Position numbers and translations under genes: made by a program. DNA of 64,000 bases from an uncultured Rikenellaceae bacterium (lineage in GTDB: Bacteria; Bacteroidota; Bacteroidia; Bacteroidales; Rikenellaceae), in contig CALVFI010000014.1 of assembly GCA_944326815.1 (NCBI GenBank), positions 1 through 64,000 of the forward strand. The letters run 5' to 3'. Below, one piece after another: positions 8,915 through 17,969 of this stretch; positions within the stretch are counted from its first letter, which is position 1, and every line of letters starts with the position of its first letter. The notes below the pieces were generated by a model, which had not been told where the DNA came from, searched no databases, and saw nothing but the letters and a program-made list of their open reading frames with translations.

Positions 8915-10276
8915 CTAACGGTCCTTCAACGGGATAAATTTCTTTAAACTGCACACATTTTTGTAAGCCGGACGGATGATACGCCGGCTATCGAAGTTGA
9001 GTTCCTCGATCCGGTGAGCCGTCCACCCCGTGATACGGCTCATGGCGAACAACGGAGTGTATACCTCACGAGGCAACCCGATCATCTCGTACACGAATCC
9101 GGAGTAAAAATCGACATTGGCACACACACGCTTATTCACCTGATTGCCCTTGAATGCCATGAAGTTCTCGACCGCACGCTCCTCCAGCAACTCCAAGAAG
9201 GCGAACTCCTGCTCGCGTCCCTTCTCTTTGGCCAGGTTATGTGCCATCTGCTTCAGCAGCACAGCCCGAGGATCGGAAATCGTATAAACCGCATGCCCGA
9301 TTCCATAAATCAACCCCTTCTTATCGTAGACCTCCTTACGCAGCATCCGATTCAGATAGGCATCGATCTCTGCCACATCCGTCCAATCCTTGATTGCCTC
9401 CTTCAGATGGTGGAACTGGTCGATAACGGCCAGGTTGGCACCACCGTGCAACGGTCCTTTCAACGATCCGATCGCCGCAGCGATGGATGAATAGGTATCC
9501 GTGCCCGAGGAGCTGGTGACACGCACCGTAAAGGTCGAGTTGTTTCCACCGCCATGCTCGGCATGGAGCATCAAAGCCAAGTCGAGCGTCCGGGCCTCCA
9601 ATTCGGAGAAGCGTCCCTTGAGCATATAGAGGAAATTTTCGGCTACCGAAAGGCCCTCTTTCGGATGACGGATATGCAACGACCGTCCCTGTGAACTATG
9701 TCGCAAGATATTATAGGCATAGGCGATGATGGTCGGGAAACGGGCGATCAATTCGATCGACTGGCGGATCAGATTATCCCGCGAAGTATCATCGGGATTG
9801 GAATCGAACGTATACATCTCCAGCACGCTACGAGCCAATATGTTCATAATATCCTGCCCTTCCAGATCAAGGATATTCATCTTGGTCTTCTGTTCCAGCG
9901 GCATATAGTTGTAGAGCAACTTACGGAACACCTCGTATTCATCCATGTCGGGCAGATAACCGGACAGCAGCAGGAAAGCCACCTCCTCGAATCCGTAGCG
10001 ACGTTCATTCAGTGCGCCTCGCACAAGATCCTCAACATCATACCCGCGATAAAACAACTTGCCCGGGATGGCCTTGATCGGTTTTCCGTCCACGCGTTCA
10101 TAACCGACCACATCTCCGATTGTGGTCAGTCCAACCAGCACCCCGGAGTGATCCTCGTTGCGCAACCCGCGTTTCACATTGAACTTCACGAAGAGTTCCG
10201 GATCGATCCGGCTGGTCGTTTTGACCGACTCAGACAATTTATAGATCATGTACTCTTGTTTCATATCTCTTTCCAT
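8915..10276 (-). CDS. gltA: Citrate synthase
   Basis: 453 residues. Condenses acetyl-CoA and oxaloacetate to citrate. Active-site segments are visible: LHAEHGGGNNSTF and GPLHGGAN (substrate-binding histidines) and GIGHAVYTISDPRA (the catalytic His loop). The N-terminal extension of about 40 residues before LVGLTTIGDVVGYE is normal for the long Bacteroidota form. An internal ATG at 10264, preceded by GGAAAGAG, is an alternative start. It is the third gene of an acn-icd-gltA operon, 30 bp after icd, so the operon runs the first three oxidative TCA steps toward 2-oxoglutarate. Confidence 0.95.
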   Translation of the reverse strand: MERDMKQEYMIYKLSESVKTTSRIDPELFVKFNVKRGLRNEDHSGVLVGLTTIGDVVGYERVDGKPIKAIPGKLFYRGYDVEDLVRGALNERRYGFEEVAFLLLSGYLPDMDEYEVFRKLLYNYMPLEQKTKMNILDLEGQDIMNILARSVLEMYTFDSNPDDTSRDNLIRQSIELIARFPTIIAYAYNILRHSSQGRSLHIRHPKEGLSVAENFLYMLKGRFSELEARTLDLALMLHAEHGGGNNSTFTVRVTSSSGTDTYSSIAAAIGSLKGPLHGGANLAVIDQFHHLKEAIKDWTDVAEIDAYLNRMLRKEVYDKKGLIYGIGHAVYTISDPRAVLLKQMAHNLAKEKGREQEFAFLELLEERAVENFMAFKGNQVNKRVCANVDFYSGFVYEMIGLPREVYTPLFAMSRITGWTAHRIEELNFDSRRIIRPAYKNVCSLKKFIPLKDR

Positions 10277-10306
10277 GATTTATCGATTTTAAAGGTTACG
10301 AAGAAT

Positions 10307-11572
10307 TTATAATGCGGCCGCGATCTCTTCCGCGAAATCCGAAGTAGTGAGCGATATGCCGCCGGGCATGAACCGAGCGAGGTCAGCCGTGGCGCGTCCC
10401 TGTCCGAACGATTTTTCAAGTGCCTCAGTAATCAGTTTACCGGCCTCCGTCCATCCCATATAGTCGAGCATCATGACGGCCGACAACAGCAGCGAACAGG
10501 GATTCACAACATTGGTCCCGGCAATGTCCGGAGCCGTACCATGCGTCGCCTCGAATATGGCATGACCGCTGCGGTAGTTGATATTGGCACCCGGTGCGAT
10601 TCCGATACCTCCCACCATGGCTGCCAACTGATCGGAAATATAATCCCCGTTCAGATTGAGTGTCGCAATCACCGAATAACGCTCCGGAGTAAGCAAGGTG
10701 TTTTGCAGAAAAGCATCTGCAATACAGTCGTTCACAATCAACTTACCGGCAGTACGCGCCTCGTCCGAAGCACAACGCGCCGCTTCCGCTCCTTGGTCTT
10801 TCTTAATACGGTCGGCCTGTGAGGAGGTAAACACCCGATCGCCGAACTCTCGTTCAGCCAGAGCGTAACCCCAATTTTTGAATCCCCCCTCGGTGAATTT
10901 CATAATATTGCCTTTATGTACCAGCGTCACGCTCGGCAGACCCCGTTCGAGTGCATATTCGATCGCTGCACGCACCAGTCGCTCCGTTCCTTCTCGGGAG
11001 ACGGGTTTCACCCCAAACGAAGAGCTCTCCGGGAATCGCACCTTCGTCACTCCCATCTGTTCCGTCAGGAAATGCAGAAACTTCTCTGCCTCGGGCGTAC
11101 CGGCATTCCATTCGATACCGGCATAAATATCTTCGGTATTTTCCCGGAAAATGTGCATATCGACCTTCTGCGGCTCTTTCAGAGGCGACGCCACGCCTTT
11201 AAACCAGCGCACGGGACGCAGGCAGACATACAGATCCAACGTCTGCCGCAGGGCCACATTCAAGGAACGAATCCCTCCGCCCACAGGAGTAGTCAATGGG
11301 CCTTTAATCCCTACGAGATACTCCCGGAAAGCCTCCATCGTCTCATCCGGCAACCAACTCCCAACCGTTTCGTAAGCTTTTCCCCCGGCCAACACCTCTT
11401 TCCATGCGATGCGACGGCTTCCGCCATAAGCTCTCTCGACAGCTGCATTGACAATACGCTGCGTAGCCGCCGTAATCTCCGGTCCCACACCGTCTCCTTC
11501 GATGAACGGCACCACAGGACAATCCGGAACGACCATTTTTCCATGCTCCATGCGAATCTTTTCCATCTTCAT
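10307..11572 (-). CDS. icd: Isocitrate dehydrogenase, probably NAD-dependent
   Basis: Oxidatively decarboxylates isocitrate to 2-oxoglutarate. [20 protein letters not shown] and [14 protein letters not shown] match the isocitrate-binding region of E. coli Icd, including the active-site serine. Residues that set cofactor choice differ: where E. coli has Lys344-Tyr345 (HGTAPKYAG), this protein has Asp-Ile (HGTAPDIAG), and the Tyr391 position is Ala. Asp-Ile is the NAD-type signature of the family. The ATG at 11572 overlaps the acn stop as TGATG, suggesting translational coupling; a GTG at 11575 is also in frame. About 421 residues, normal length. Confidence 0.93.
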   Translation of the reverse strand: MKMEKIRMEHGKMVVPDCPVVPFIEGDGVGPEITAATQRIVNAAVERAYGGSRRIAWKEVLAGGKAYETVGSWLPDETMEAFREYLVGIKGPLTTPVGGGIRSLNVALRQTLDLYVCLRPVRWFKGVASPLKEPQKVDMHIFRENTEDIYAGIEWNAGTPEAEKFLHFLTEQMGVTKVRFPESSSFGVKPVSREGTERLVRAAIEYALERGLPSVTLVHKGNIMKFTEGGFKNWGYALAEREFGDRVFTSSQADRIKKDQGAEAARCASDEARTAGKLIVNDCIADAFLQNTLLTPERYSVIATLNLNGDYISDQLAAMVGGIGIAPGANINYRSGHAIFEATHGTAPDIAGTNVVNPCSLLLSAVMMLDYMGWTEAGKLITEALEKSFGQGRATADLARFMPGGISLTTSDFAEEIAAAL

Positions 11573-13830
11573 CACCCTTTATAGTTCAGTGCACTGCCCG
11601 CTTTGAGCCATGCAATTTGCAAATCATTATATGTATGCGATGCCTGAATCGTCTCCCGCGAACCGTCGGCATGCAGAATCAACACATCCAGCATCTTTCC
11701 GGGGGCAATATCCGCCACTCCGGGAATGCTGAACCGATCATCCTCGCGAATCCGGTCGTAATCCGCCTTATCAACAAAAGTAAGTGCCAACATACCCTGT
11801 TTCTTGAGATTCGTCTCGTGAATCCGGGCAAACGACTTGGCCAGAATCACCTTCACATTCAAAAAGCGCGGCTCCATGGCAGCATGCTCACGTGACGACC
11901 CCTCGCCATAATTCTCCTCGGCGACCACCACCGAACTCAGCCCCTGCTGCTTATAAGTCTTCGCCACAGCCGACACTTTGTCGCGACCGCCAGTCAATGG
12001 ATTCAGCACCGAGTTGGTTTCGCCACCGAAAGCATTCACGGCTCCCATCAACAGATTATCCGAAATATTCTCCAGATGTCCACGAAAACGCAACCAACTT
12101 CCAGCCATTGAGATGTGGTCGGTCGTACACTTCCCGGAGACCTTTATTAAAAGAGGCATTTCGACGAAATCGGCCGAAGTCATCGGAGCGAAGGGATGAA
12201 GCGCCTGAATCCGTTGCGATGCAGGATCGATCGTCACCACTACTTTGGAACCATCGGCCTCCGGAGCCACATACCCGTTATCATCCACCGTCATACCACG
12301 CTGCGGCAACGCCTCGCCCTGCGGAGGATCCAATCGCACGGCAACCCCCTCCTTATTGATAAGCGTATCGGTCAACGGATTGAAACAGAGATCTCCAGCA
12401 ATAGTCAATGCCGTCACCATCTCCGGGGAGGCCACAAACGCATAGGTATTGGGATTGCCATCGGCACGCTTGGCAAAATTGCGGTTGAACGACGTAACAA
12501 TCGAGTTTGCACGCATATTGTCGTCCGTATGGCGTTTCCACTGACCGATACATGGTCCGCAGGCATTGGTCATCACTACTGCTCCGAGTCGGTCGAAAGC
12601 CTCCAGGATGCCATCGCGTTTCGCCGTACAGAGCACCTGTTCCGATCCCGGGTTGACGATGAACTCCGCTTTCGGTTCCAGCCCCTTCTCCACCGCCTGA
12701 CGGGCAACAGAAGCGGCACGCGACAGATCCTCATAGGAGGAATTTGTGCACGATCCGACCAATCCGACCTCCATCTTCCGGGGCCAACCGTTTTCCCGCA
12801 CTGCAGCGGCAAACTGCGAAATCGGATGGGCTGCATCCGGCGTAAAGGGGCCGTTGAGATAGGGTTCCACCGTACTGAGATCGATCTCGATCACTCGGTC
12901 ATAATATTTCTCGGGAGCGGCAATCACCTCCGGATCGGCCGACAGGCAATCGCCCAGCGCATCCGCCCCGTCAGCGACCTCTCCACGTCCCGTCACACGC
13001 AGGTAATCTGCCATCTTGCTATCGTACGGGAATATCGAACAGGTTGCCCCCACTTCGGCTCCCATATTACAGATGGTCGCCTTGCCCGTGGCGGAAAGAG
13101 TAGATGCTCCTTCGCCGAAATATTCGATAATGGCATTTGTCCCGCCCTTTACCGTAAGAATTCCGGCCAGTTTCAGAATCACATCCTTCGGAGCCGCCCA
13201 ACCGCTGAGCTGTCCCGTCAACTTCACTCCGATCACCCTGGGCATTTTCAATTCCCACGGCATACCGGCCATCACATCCACCGCATCGGCACCTCCAACT
13301 CCTACGGCAATCATCCCCAGTCCGCCGGCATTCGGCGTATGTGAATCGGTTCCCACCATCATGCCTCCGGGGAACGCATAGTTCTCCAACACGACCTGAT
13401 GAATGATTCCGGCTCCCGGACGCCAGAATCCCATACCATATTTATTCGCTACGGAACTCAAAAAATCGTATACCTCTTTATTATTACCGAGCGCAACCGG
13501 CAAATCGGCTGCCGCTCCATTATCTGCCTGAATCAAATGGTCACAATGCACCGTCGTTGGCACCGCGGTACGCGCACGCCCGGCATTCATAAACTGCAGC
13601 AATGCCATCTGCGCCGTGGCATCTTGCATGGCTACCCGATCCGGAGCGAAGTTGACATAGTCCTCTCCTCGTCGGAAATGCCGGATGGAAGAACAGTCGT
13701 ACAAATGAGCATACAAAATCTTTTCACATAGCGTCATGGACCGTCCCAACACCTTCCGTGCCTGCTCTATCCGCTTAGGAAAAGCACGGTAGACATTCCG
13801 AATCATCTCCAAATCAAACATAGCCTTCAT
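11572..13830 (-). CDS. acn: Aconitate hydratase (mitochondrial-type)
   Basis: Interconverts citrate and isocitrate. At 752 residues it is the mitochondrial-type aconitase, shorter than bacterial AcnA or AcnB. The three cysteines that ligate the 4Fe-4S cluster are at Cys361 ([10 protein letters not shown]), Cys424 and Cys427 (NACGPCIGQ), close to 358, 421 and 424 of the mitochondrial enzyme. [20 protein letters not shown] and the swivel-domain stretch [11 protein letters not shown] are also present. It is first in the acn-icd-gltA operon, read from a promoter at 13854. An ATG at 13821 is an alternative start. Confidence 0.96.
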   Translation of the reverse strand: MKAMFDLEMIRNVYRAFPKRIEQARKVLGRSMTLCEKILYAHLYDCSSIRHFRRGEDYVNFAPDRVAMQDATAQMALLQFMNAGRARTAVPTTVHCDHLIQADNGAAADLPVALGNNKEVYDFLSSVANKYGMGFWRPGAGIIHQVVLENYAFPGGMMVGTDSHTPNAGGLGMIAVGVGGADAVDVMAGMPWELKMPRVIGVKLTGQLSGWAAPKDVILKLAGILTVKGGTNAIIEYFGEGASTLSATGKATICNMGAEVGATCSIFPYDSKMADYLRVTGRGEVADGADALGDCLSADPEVIAAPEKYYDRVIEIDLSTVEPYLNGPFTPDAAHPISQFAAAVRENGWPRKMEVGLVGSCTNSSYEDLSRAASVARQAVEKGLEPKAEFIVNPGSEQVLCTAKRDGILEAFDRLGAVVMTNACGPCIGQWKRHTDDNMRANSIVTSFNRNFAKRADGNPNTYAFVASPEMVTALTIAGDLCFNPLTDTLINKEGVAVRLDPPQGEALPQRGMTVDDNGYVAPEADGSKVVVTIDPASQRIQALHPFAPMTSADFVEMPLLIKVSGKCTTDHISMAGSWLRFRGHLENISDNLLMGAVNAFGGETNSVLNPLTGGRDKVSAVAKTYKQQGLSSVVVAEENYGEGSSREHAAMEPRFLNVKVILAKSFARIHETNLKKQGMLALTFVDKADYDRIREDDRFSIPGVADIAPGKMLDVLILHADGSRETIQASHTYNDLQIAWLKAGSALNYKG

Positions 13831-13853
13831 CTTATTTTAATAACATTAAATTG

Positions 13854-13883
13854 CAAAGATAAACTTTTTGTTAAAATTCCAAT
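13854..13883 (-). promoter_or_regulatory. Promoter of the acn-icd-gltA operon
   Basis: On the minus strand TATCTTTG (13854-13861) with an ATTG at about the -33 spacing (13880-13883, 18-bp spacer). The leader would be only 15-20 nt. Confidence 0.6.
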
Positions 13884-13923
13884 TATTAATTGTCATTTTT
13901 CTACGCTTTTCATCCCCATATTC

Positions 13924-13950
13924 AAAAAAAGAGGGCGCCGGCCCTCTTTT
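13924..13950 (-). terminator. Terminator after the lipid kinase gene
   Basis: GAGGGC (13931-13936) pairs with GCCCTC (13941-13946) around a 4-base loop, flanked by A and T runs, so it can act on either strand. On the minus strand it follows the lipid kinase stop by about 30 bp. Confidence 0.75.
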
Positions 13951-13981
13951 CCATAACATATAATCCGGCCTTTGTCTTTTG

Positions 13982-14878
13982 TCATCTTCGTCGCGGACAC
14001 AATACGCGAATACCACTCTGTTCGCAGGTGATTTCCAACGGAAAATCAGGACCGGCCTGTCCATCCATGTCGGTCGGCTCCAAGGTGTCGCACAGGGCAC
14101 GCAGGGAGCGACAACGAATATGCACCACACCAGCCGGATAGGCCTTGCTCGTACGCATCCGCGACACATATTGGAATACGGTTTGAAGCGTTTCCAGGGG
14201 ATTATCGCCCTTCACTATCAACACATCCAACAGGCCATCGTCCGGCTCCGAAAGATAGGCAATTCGAAGTTTCCCAGCAGTCTGACCATTAAAGACAAAG
14301 AATATGATGCTATTACCGTCAAAATTTCCACCGTCCGACTCGATCCGGATATGCATCTTGCGAAATCGCTGCAGTTCACCGACTCCTCCCACATAATAAG
14401 CCAACTTGCCGAAGGTATTTTTGAGGATCGTCGGGGTTTTCTGCGACACGTCGGTAAAAAGCCCACAACTGAAAACATTGACAAAATATTCACCATTCAC
14501 ACGCCCCAGATCGATCTCCCGTATCTCTCCGTCCAATATCCGAGCACAATTCTTGACGATATCCGACGACCGAACCCCCAGCATTGAGGCAAAGTCATTG
14601 GCCGTACCCGCGGGCAGCACCGCAACAGGCAGGTCCAGACCCTCTTTTTTGAGGTTATTCACCACATAGTTCACCGTTCCGTCGCCTCCGGCAATCAATA
14701 CATGGTGGTAGCTGTCATCCAGATCGAACAAGAGATCTTCGGGTCGACCGTCGAAGGTCAGGCGGTAAGGTAGCAACGAAAAACCCCGTTGTTGATACAA
14801 TGCGACGATCTCATCGAGCCGTTCTGCGATAAGTGTCTCTCCCGAAGAGGGATTATAGATGAACTTTACCTTTCTCAT
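13982..14878 (-). CDS. YegS/diacylglycerol kinase-family lipid kinase
   Basis: 298 residues. The DAGK catalytic-domain nucleotide loop GGDGT is at 64-68, preceded by KVKFIYNPSSG and followed by LPAGTANDFASMLG, all typical of soluble lipid kinases (DgkB, YegS, BmrU). Such enzymes phosphorylate diacylglycerol or related lipids at the inner face of the membrane. The ATG overlaps the stop of the upstream apbE gene by 4 bp (ATGA), so the two are translated together. A substrate other than diacylglycerol is possible. Confidence 0.9.
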   Translation of the reverse strand: MRKVKFIYNPSSGETLIAERLDEIVALYQQRGFSLLPYRLTFDGRPEDLLFDLDDSYHHVLIAGGDGTVNYVVNNLKKEGLDLPVAVLPAGTANDFASMLGVRSSDIVKNCARILDGEIREIDLGRVNGEYFVNVFSCGLFTDVSQKTPTILKNTFGKLAYYVGGVGELQRFRKMHIRIESDGGNFDGNSIIFFVFNGQTAGKLRIAYLSEPDDGLLDVLIVKGDNPLETLQTVFQYVSRMRTSKAYPAGVVHIRCRSLRALCDTLEPTDMDGQAGPDFPLEITCEQSGIRVLCPRRR

Positions 14879-15888
14879 TGGGCAGGATTCTCTACGATAT
14901 GACTTTTCATGTTCTCCGAAACATAGGTACAGAAGCGGCCCTCATCATCCGCATAGACGATATAGGCCATCAGGTCGGATCGTCTCTCGAGCAACTCCTT
15001 GGTACGGTCGAGCCCGAGAAGAATCATCAACGTGCCGTAAACATCGGCCGTCACCGCATCACGCGCGATCACTGTAGCCGATAGCACATTTGTCGCCTCA
15101 CTCCTGCCGGTTCTGGCATCGACGATATGCGTGATTTTCCGACCTTGATCATCCACATAGAACTTGCGATAATTCCCGGAAGTTGCCAGCCCTTTACCGC
15201 TGATCGAGAGCATCACCTGCAGATCCGCACCGGGCACATAGTTGCCTTCGACCGGCTTATCGATGCCCACGACCCATTCCCGGCCCTTGACATTGACTCC
15301 CCGGCAGAAAATTTCTCCTCCGATCTCCACCATATAATTCTCTATGCCTCGTTTTTCCATCAGTTCACCCAGCAGATCAGCCGTGTATCCCTGGGCTACC
15401 GAATTCAGATCCAAACGTACATTCGGGTGCTGCTTCACCAGTCGGCCGTTCTCTACCTTAATTTTCTCGTAACCGACATATTGCAACAAGGAGTCGATAT
15501 TCGGTTCGAGTGTCTTCTCTTTCCCGGCAAATCCCCAGGCCTCGGTGACAGGCTTGATCGTAATGTCGTACATTCCGTCGCTCAGACGACTTACCGAATC
15601 CGACACTGCGATGCAATAGGCGATATAACGGTCCACGGAATCCGTCTCGTTAGCATTCAACCGATTGATCAGCGACCCCTCCTCATAGACCGACATCGAA
15701 TGATCCACGGCTGCGAACAACGAATCTATTTCATGCTGCAACCCTGTCGTATCGGCAACATCCAATACGAAGTGATAGGTGCTTCCCTGTGCAAAGCCAT
15801 CGATAGTAAGGTAGCTCGGCCTCTCCGCACATCCGCCCAACAGCACAGAGAGCAACAACACGACCGGATAAGTCCAGAAATTTTTCAT
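14875..15888 (-). CDS. apbE: FAD:protein FMN transferase, lipoprotein
   Basis: 337 residues from the ATG at 15888. A lipoprotein signal ends LLSVLLGGC, so the enzyme should sit on the periplasmic side of a membrane. ApbE transfers FMN from FAD to a threonine in target proteins such as the NqrB, NqrC and RnfG subunits. Family landmarks include FAQGSTYHF, MSVYEEGSLINRLNA, YDITIKPVTEAWGF, LDLNSVAQGYTAD, IEIGGE-like VEIGGEIFCRG, and the metal-site region ARDAVTADVYGT. A longer frame to 15963 would begin upstream of the promoter box at 15912. It is translationally coupled to the lipid kinase gene. Confidence 0.94.
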   Translation of the reverse strand: MKNFWTYPVVLLLSVLLGGCAERPSYLTIDGFAQGSTYHFVLDVADTTGLQHEIDSLFAAVDHSMSVYEEGSLINRLNANETDSVDRYIAYCIAVSDSVSRLSDGMYDITIKPVTEAWGFAGKEKTLEPNIDSLLQYVGYEKIKVENGRLVKQHPNVRLDLNSVAQGYTADLLGELMEKRGIENYMVEIGGEIFCRGVNVKGREWVVGIDKPVEGNYVPGADLQVMLSISGKGLATSGNYRKFYVDDQGRKITHIVDARTGRSEATNVLSATVIARDAVTADVYGTLMILLGLDRTKELLERRSDLMAYIVYADDEGRFCTYVSENMKSHIVENPAQ

Positions 15889-15911
15889 GATTCGACTCAA
15901 CTTGTTGAATA

Positions 15912-15942
15912 CAAAAATAGGGAAAAAGTGAGATTCCGCAAC
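15912..15942 (-). promoter_or_regulatory. apbE promoter
   Basis: On the minus strand GTTG (15939-15942), 19-bp spacer, TATTTTTG (15912-15919). The -7 box matches TAnnTTTG; the -33 box has one mismatch. It sets the apbE start at 15888. Confidence 0.6.
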
Positions 15943-15993
15943 AACAGCAAACAGCATTCTCAAAAATTCCGGGGTGAAACGCCGGGAAAAGTT

Positions 15994-17412
15994 CTACTCA
16001 ATCTCCCGACAATATAAAACCCCTCCTTCATCCCGCACTATGGTCACTATCCGATTGCCCGGAATAAAGAGTCCGTTCTCCCCGGCGGCTTCATACATCT
16101 CCTCGTCGAGCAACACTTTGCCGGCAGGTCGAAGCGCCGTTGCCGTCACTCCTTTCCGTCCGACCAATCCACGATCCGTCGCCCGCGAGACATAGCCATC
16201 CCCAACGCTCATGCTGGAGGTCAACACCACCCGATCCCGAAGGCGCGAATGTCCTGTCAGAAAACGCTTCCCTAACCAGAAACAGAGCAGCAGTGATCCG
16301 GCCACGGAGATGATCACCACCCCCAACGGTCGGAACACATATCCCAGAGCAACCTCTCCGGTCGTGACATACCGCAGCAGATCGGAGTCGATCATGGCAA
16401 AGGTCAGCCCAAGTACCACCGCTATGATGCCCAATATGCCCAGCACTCCGAATCCCGGCGTGACGAAAATCTCCAGCACGATCAGGATGATTCCGACGAT
16501 AAATACAATCAGTTCCCAGTTGGCCAACATCCCCTCCAGATAAAGAGGTGCAAAATAGAGAAGTGTCCCCACAACAGCCACTATGGAGGGAAATCCCAGT
16601 CCCGGAGTCTGCAACTCGAAATAAATTCCCCCGATGATAAGCATGATCATCACCCCCTGAAAGGCAGGATTAGTCAAAAAGCCCAACAACTTGTCGACTC
16701 CGGTGGGTTGATACTCATAGATTTCGTAATCAGTCACCCCCGCCTCCGCGAGCAGTTGTTCCACGGACGAGGCCTTCCCCTCGGCAAAATGCCACTTCAC
16801 CGCCTCATTGGCCGAAAAGGTCAACACCTTCGTGGAATCGACCAACCCCGGTACCACGACCGACGGATCGACCATCGCCTCTGCCACCAACGGATCGCGA
16901 TGCCAGCGCCACACGGTATCGCCACCGGTCACATCGGGAACTTTTCCATGTGCCTCTGCCGTAGCGCGCATCATGCCACGCATGAAGCTCTGATACTTGT
17001 CCGGCATCGCAGTACCGTCCTGACCGACAACCGTCGCTGCCCCCATGCTCGCCCCATCCCGCATCCAGACGCTGTCTGCCGCCAGGGCAATCAATGCCCC
17101 GGCACTTGCCGCCTGATTGTTCACGAAGAGATAAACCGGCCGCGCGAAGTTCAAAATGCGGGTACGAACCGAATCGGCCGCATCGACCAGGCCCCCATAG
17201 GTATTCATATCGATGACGACAAAATCCGCCCCCTGCCGCTCCGCTTCACGCAGACACTTGTCGGTCAGTCGGACAACCGAAGGCATGATCTCCTCCCGAA
17301 TCGGAAAAACATATACTTTTTTAACCGACCGAACTGCATCGGACAGAGGCTCCGCAGCCACCGCACGAAGAGCGGAAAGCCCCCACAGAAAAAGGAAAAA
17401 ATAGCGCAGCAT
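15994..17412 (-). CDS. NfeD-family membrane serine protease
   Basis: 472 residues. A signal peptide (to about residue 20) is followed by a ClpP-like protease domain with the predicted nucleophile Ser103 in NNQAASAGALIALAAD and Lys139 in MPDKYQS, a Ser-Lys pair spaced as in the characterised archaeal homologue (Ser97, Lys138). Then come four or five hydrophobic segments (about 255-400) and a C-terminal soluble OB-fold NfeD domain ending DEGGVLYCREIE. Such proteins usually work with a stomatin-like partner in membrane quality control, but no stomatin gene is next to it here. It is divergent from rpsO. Confidence 0.9.
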   Translation of the reverse strand: MLRYFFLFLWGLSALRAVAAEPLSDAVRSVKKVYVFPIREEIMPSVVRLTDKCLREAERQGADFVVIDMNTYGGLVDAADSVRTRILNFARPVYLFVNNQAASAGALIALAADSVWMRDGASMGAATVVGQDGTAMPDKYQSFMRGMMRATAEAHGKVPDVTGGDTVWRWHRDPLVAEAMVDPSVVVPGLVDSTKVLTFSANEAVKWHFAEGKASSVEQLLAEAGVTDYEIYEYQPTGVDKLLGFLTNPAFQGVMIMLIIGGIYFELQTPGLGFPSIVAVVGTLLYFAPLYLEGMLANWELIVFIVGIILIVLEIFVTPGFGVLGILGIIAVVLGLTFAMIDSDLLRYVTTGEVALGYVFRPLGVVIISVAGSLLLCFWLGKRFLTGHSRLRDRVVLTSSMSVGDGYVSRATDRGLVGRKGVTATALRPAGKVLLDEEMYEAAGENGLFIPGNRIVTIVRDEGGVLYCREIE

Positions 17413-17452
17413 AATTCTTGATTTTCGGGACTTTCTCCCCGTGTAACTTTGA

Positions 17453-17460
17453 CAAAGATA
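17453..17460 (-). promoter_or_regulatory. Promoter -7 box of the NfeD gene
   Basis: TATCTTTG on the minus strand, 41 bp before the ATG at 17412. A plus-strand TAACTTTG overlaps nearby (17444-17451) but is far from rpsO. Confidence 0.5.
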
Positions 17461-17507
17461 GGAAAATATCGGTTCTCGGAGAGCGCACCAAAAAAAAGTC
17501 CTGCACA

Positions 17508-17539
17508 GTTGGCCGATTCATAAAAATAATATACCTTTG
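17508..17539 (+). promoter_or_regulatory. rpsO-pnp promoter
   Basis: GTTG (17508-17511), 20-bp spacer, TACCTTTG (17532-17539). The predicted start near 17546 gives a leader of about 60 nt. Confidence 0.65.
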
Positions 17540-17604
17540 CGCCACGCTTTGGTAGTATCCGGTAAGGCGGATCTATCGTAAAGTGGAACCATAAACATTA
17601 AGTT

Positions 17605-17877
17605 ATGAGCTATTTAACAGCAGAAAAGAAACAAGAAATTTTCGGTCAGTACGGACAGTCTAACACCGACACAGGATCTCCCGAGAGCCAGATTGCGTTG
17701 TTTTCCTACCGTATCAGCCACCTTACGGAACACCTAAAATCCAACAAACACGACTTCGGGACACAGCGAGCACTGCTTCGTCTGGTCGGCAAACGTCGTC
17801 AGTTGCTGGAGTACTTGAAGGAAGTGGACATCGAAAGATACAGGGCCATCATCAAAGCCCTCAATCTGAGAAAATAG
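17605..17877 (+). CDS. rpsO: 30S ribosomal protein S15
   Basis: 90 residues, the normal size for S15. Primary 16S-binding protein of the small subunit. TGSPESQIALFSYRISHLTEHL and KHDFGTQRALLRLVGKRRQL are the conserved rRNA-binding helices. It is followed by a strong hairpin and then pnp, the same gene order as in E. coli and many other bacteria. Confidence 0.97.
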   Translation: MSYLTAEKKQEIFGQYGQSNTDTGSPESQIALFSYRISHLTEHLKSNKHDFGTQRALLRLVGKRRQLLEYLKEVDIERYRAIIKALNLRK

Positions 17878-17900
17878 GCTTTCCCGAAAAGGACAAGTGT

Positions 17901-17932
17901 AGTAAAGGCAATTCTTCGCGATTGCCTTTACT
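17901..17932 (+). ncRNA. Intergenic hairpin between rpsO and pnp, likely mRNA processing site
   Basis: A perfect 12-bp stem (17901-17912 with 17921-17932) closes an 8-base loop in the rpsO-pnp intergenic region, 37 bp before the pnp ATG. There is no T run after it, so it does not look like a classical terminator. In E. coli a hairpin in the same place is cut by RNase III and mediates PNPase autoregulation; a similar role here is inference from position and shape. Confidence 0.6.
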
Positions 17933-17969
17933 CACATTAAAAACAGACATTCAAAGAGGTTAAAACAAT

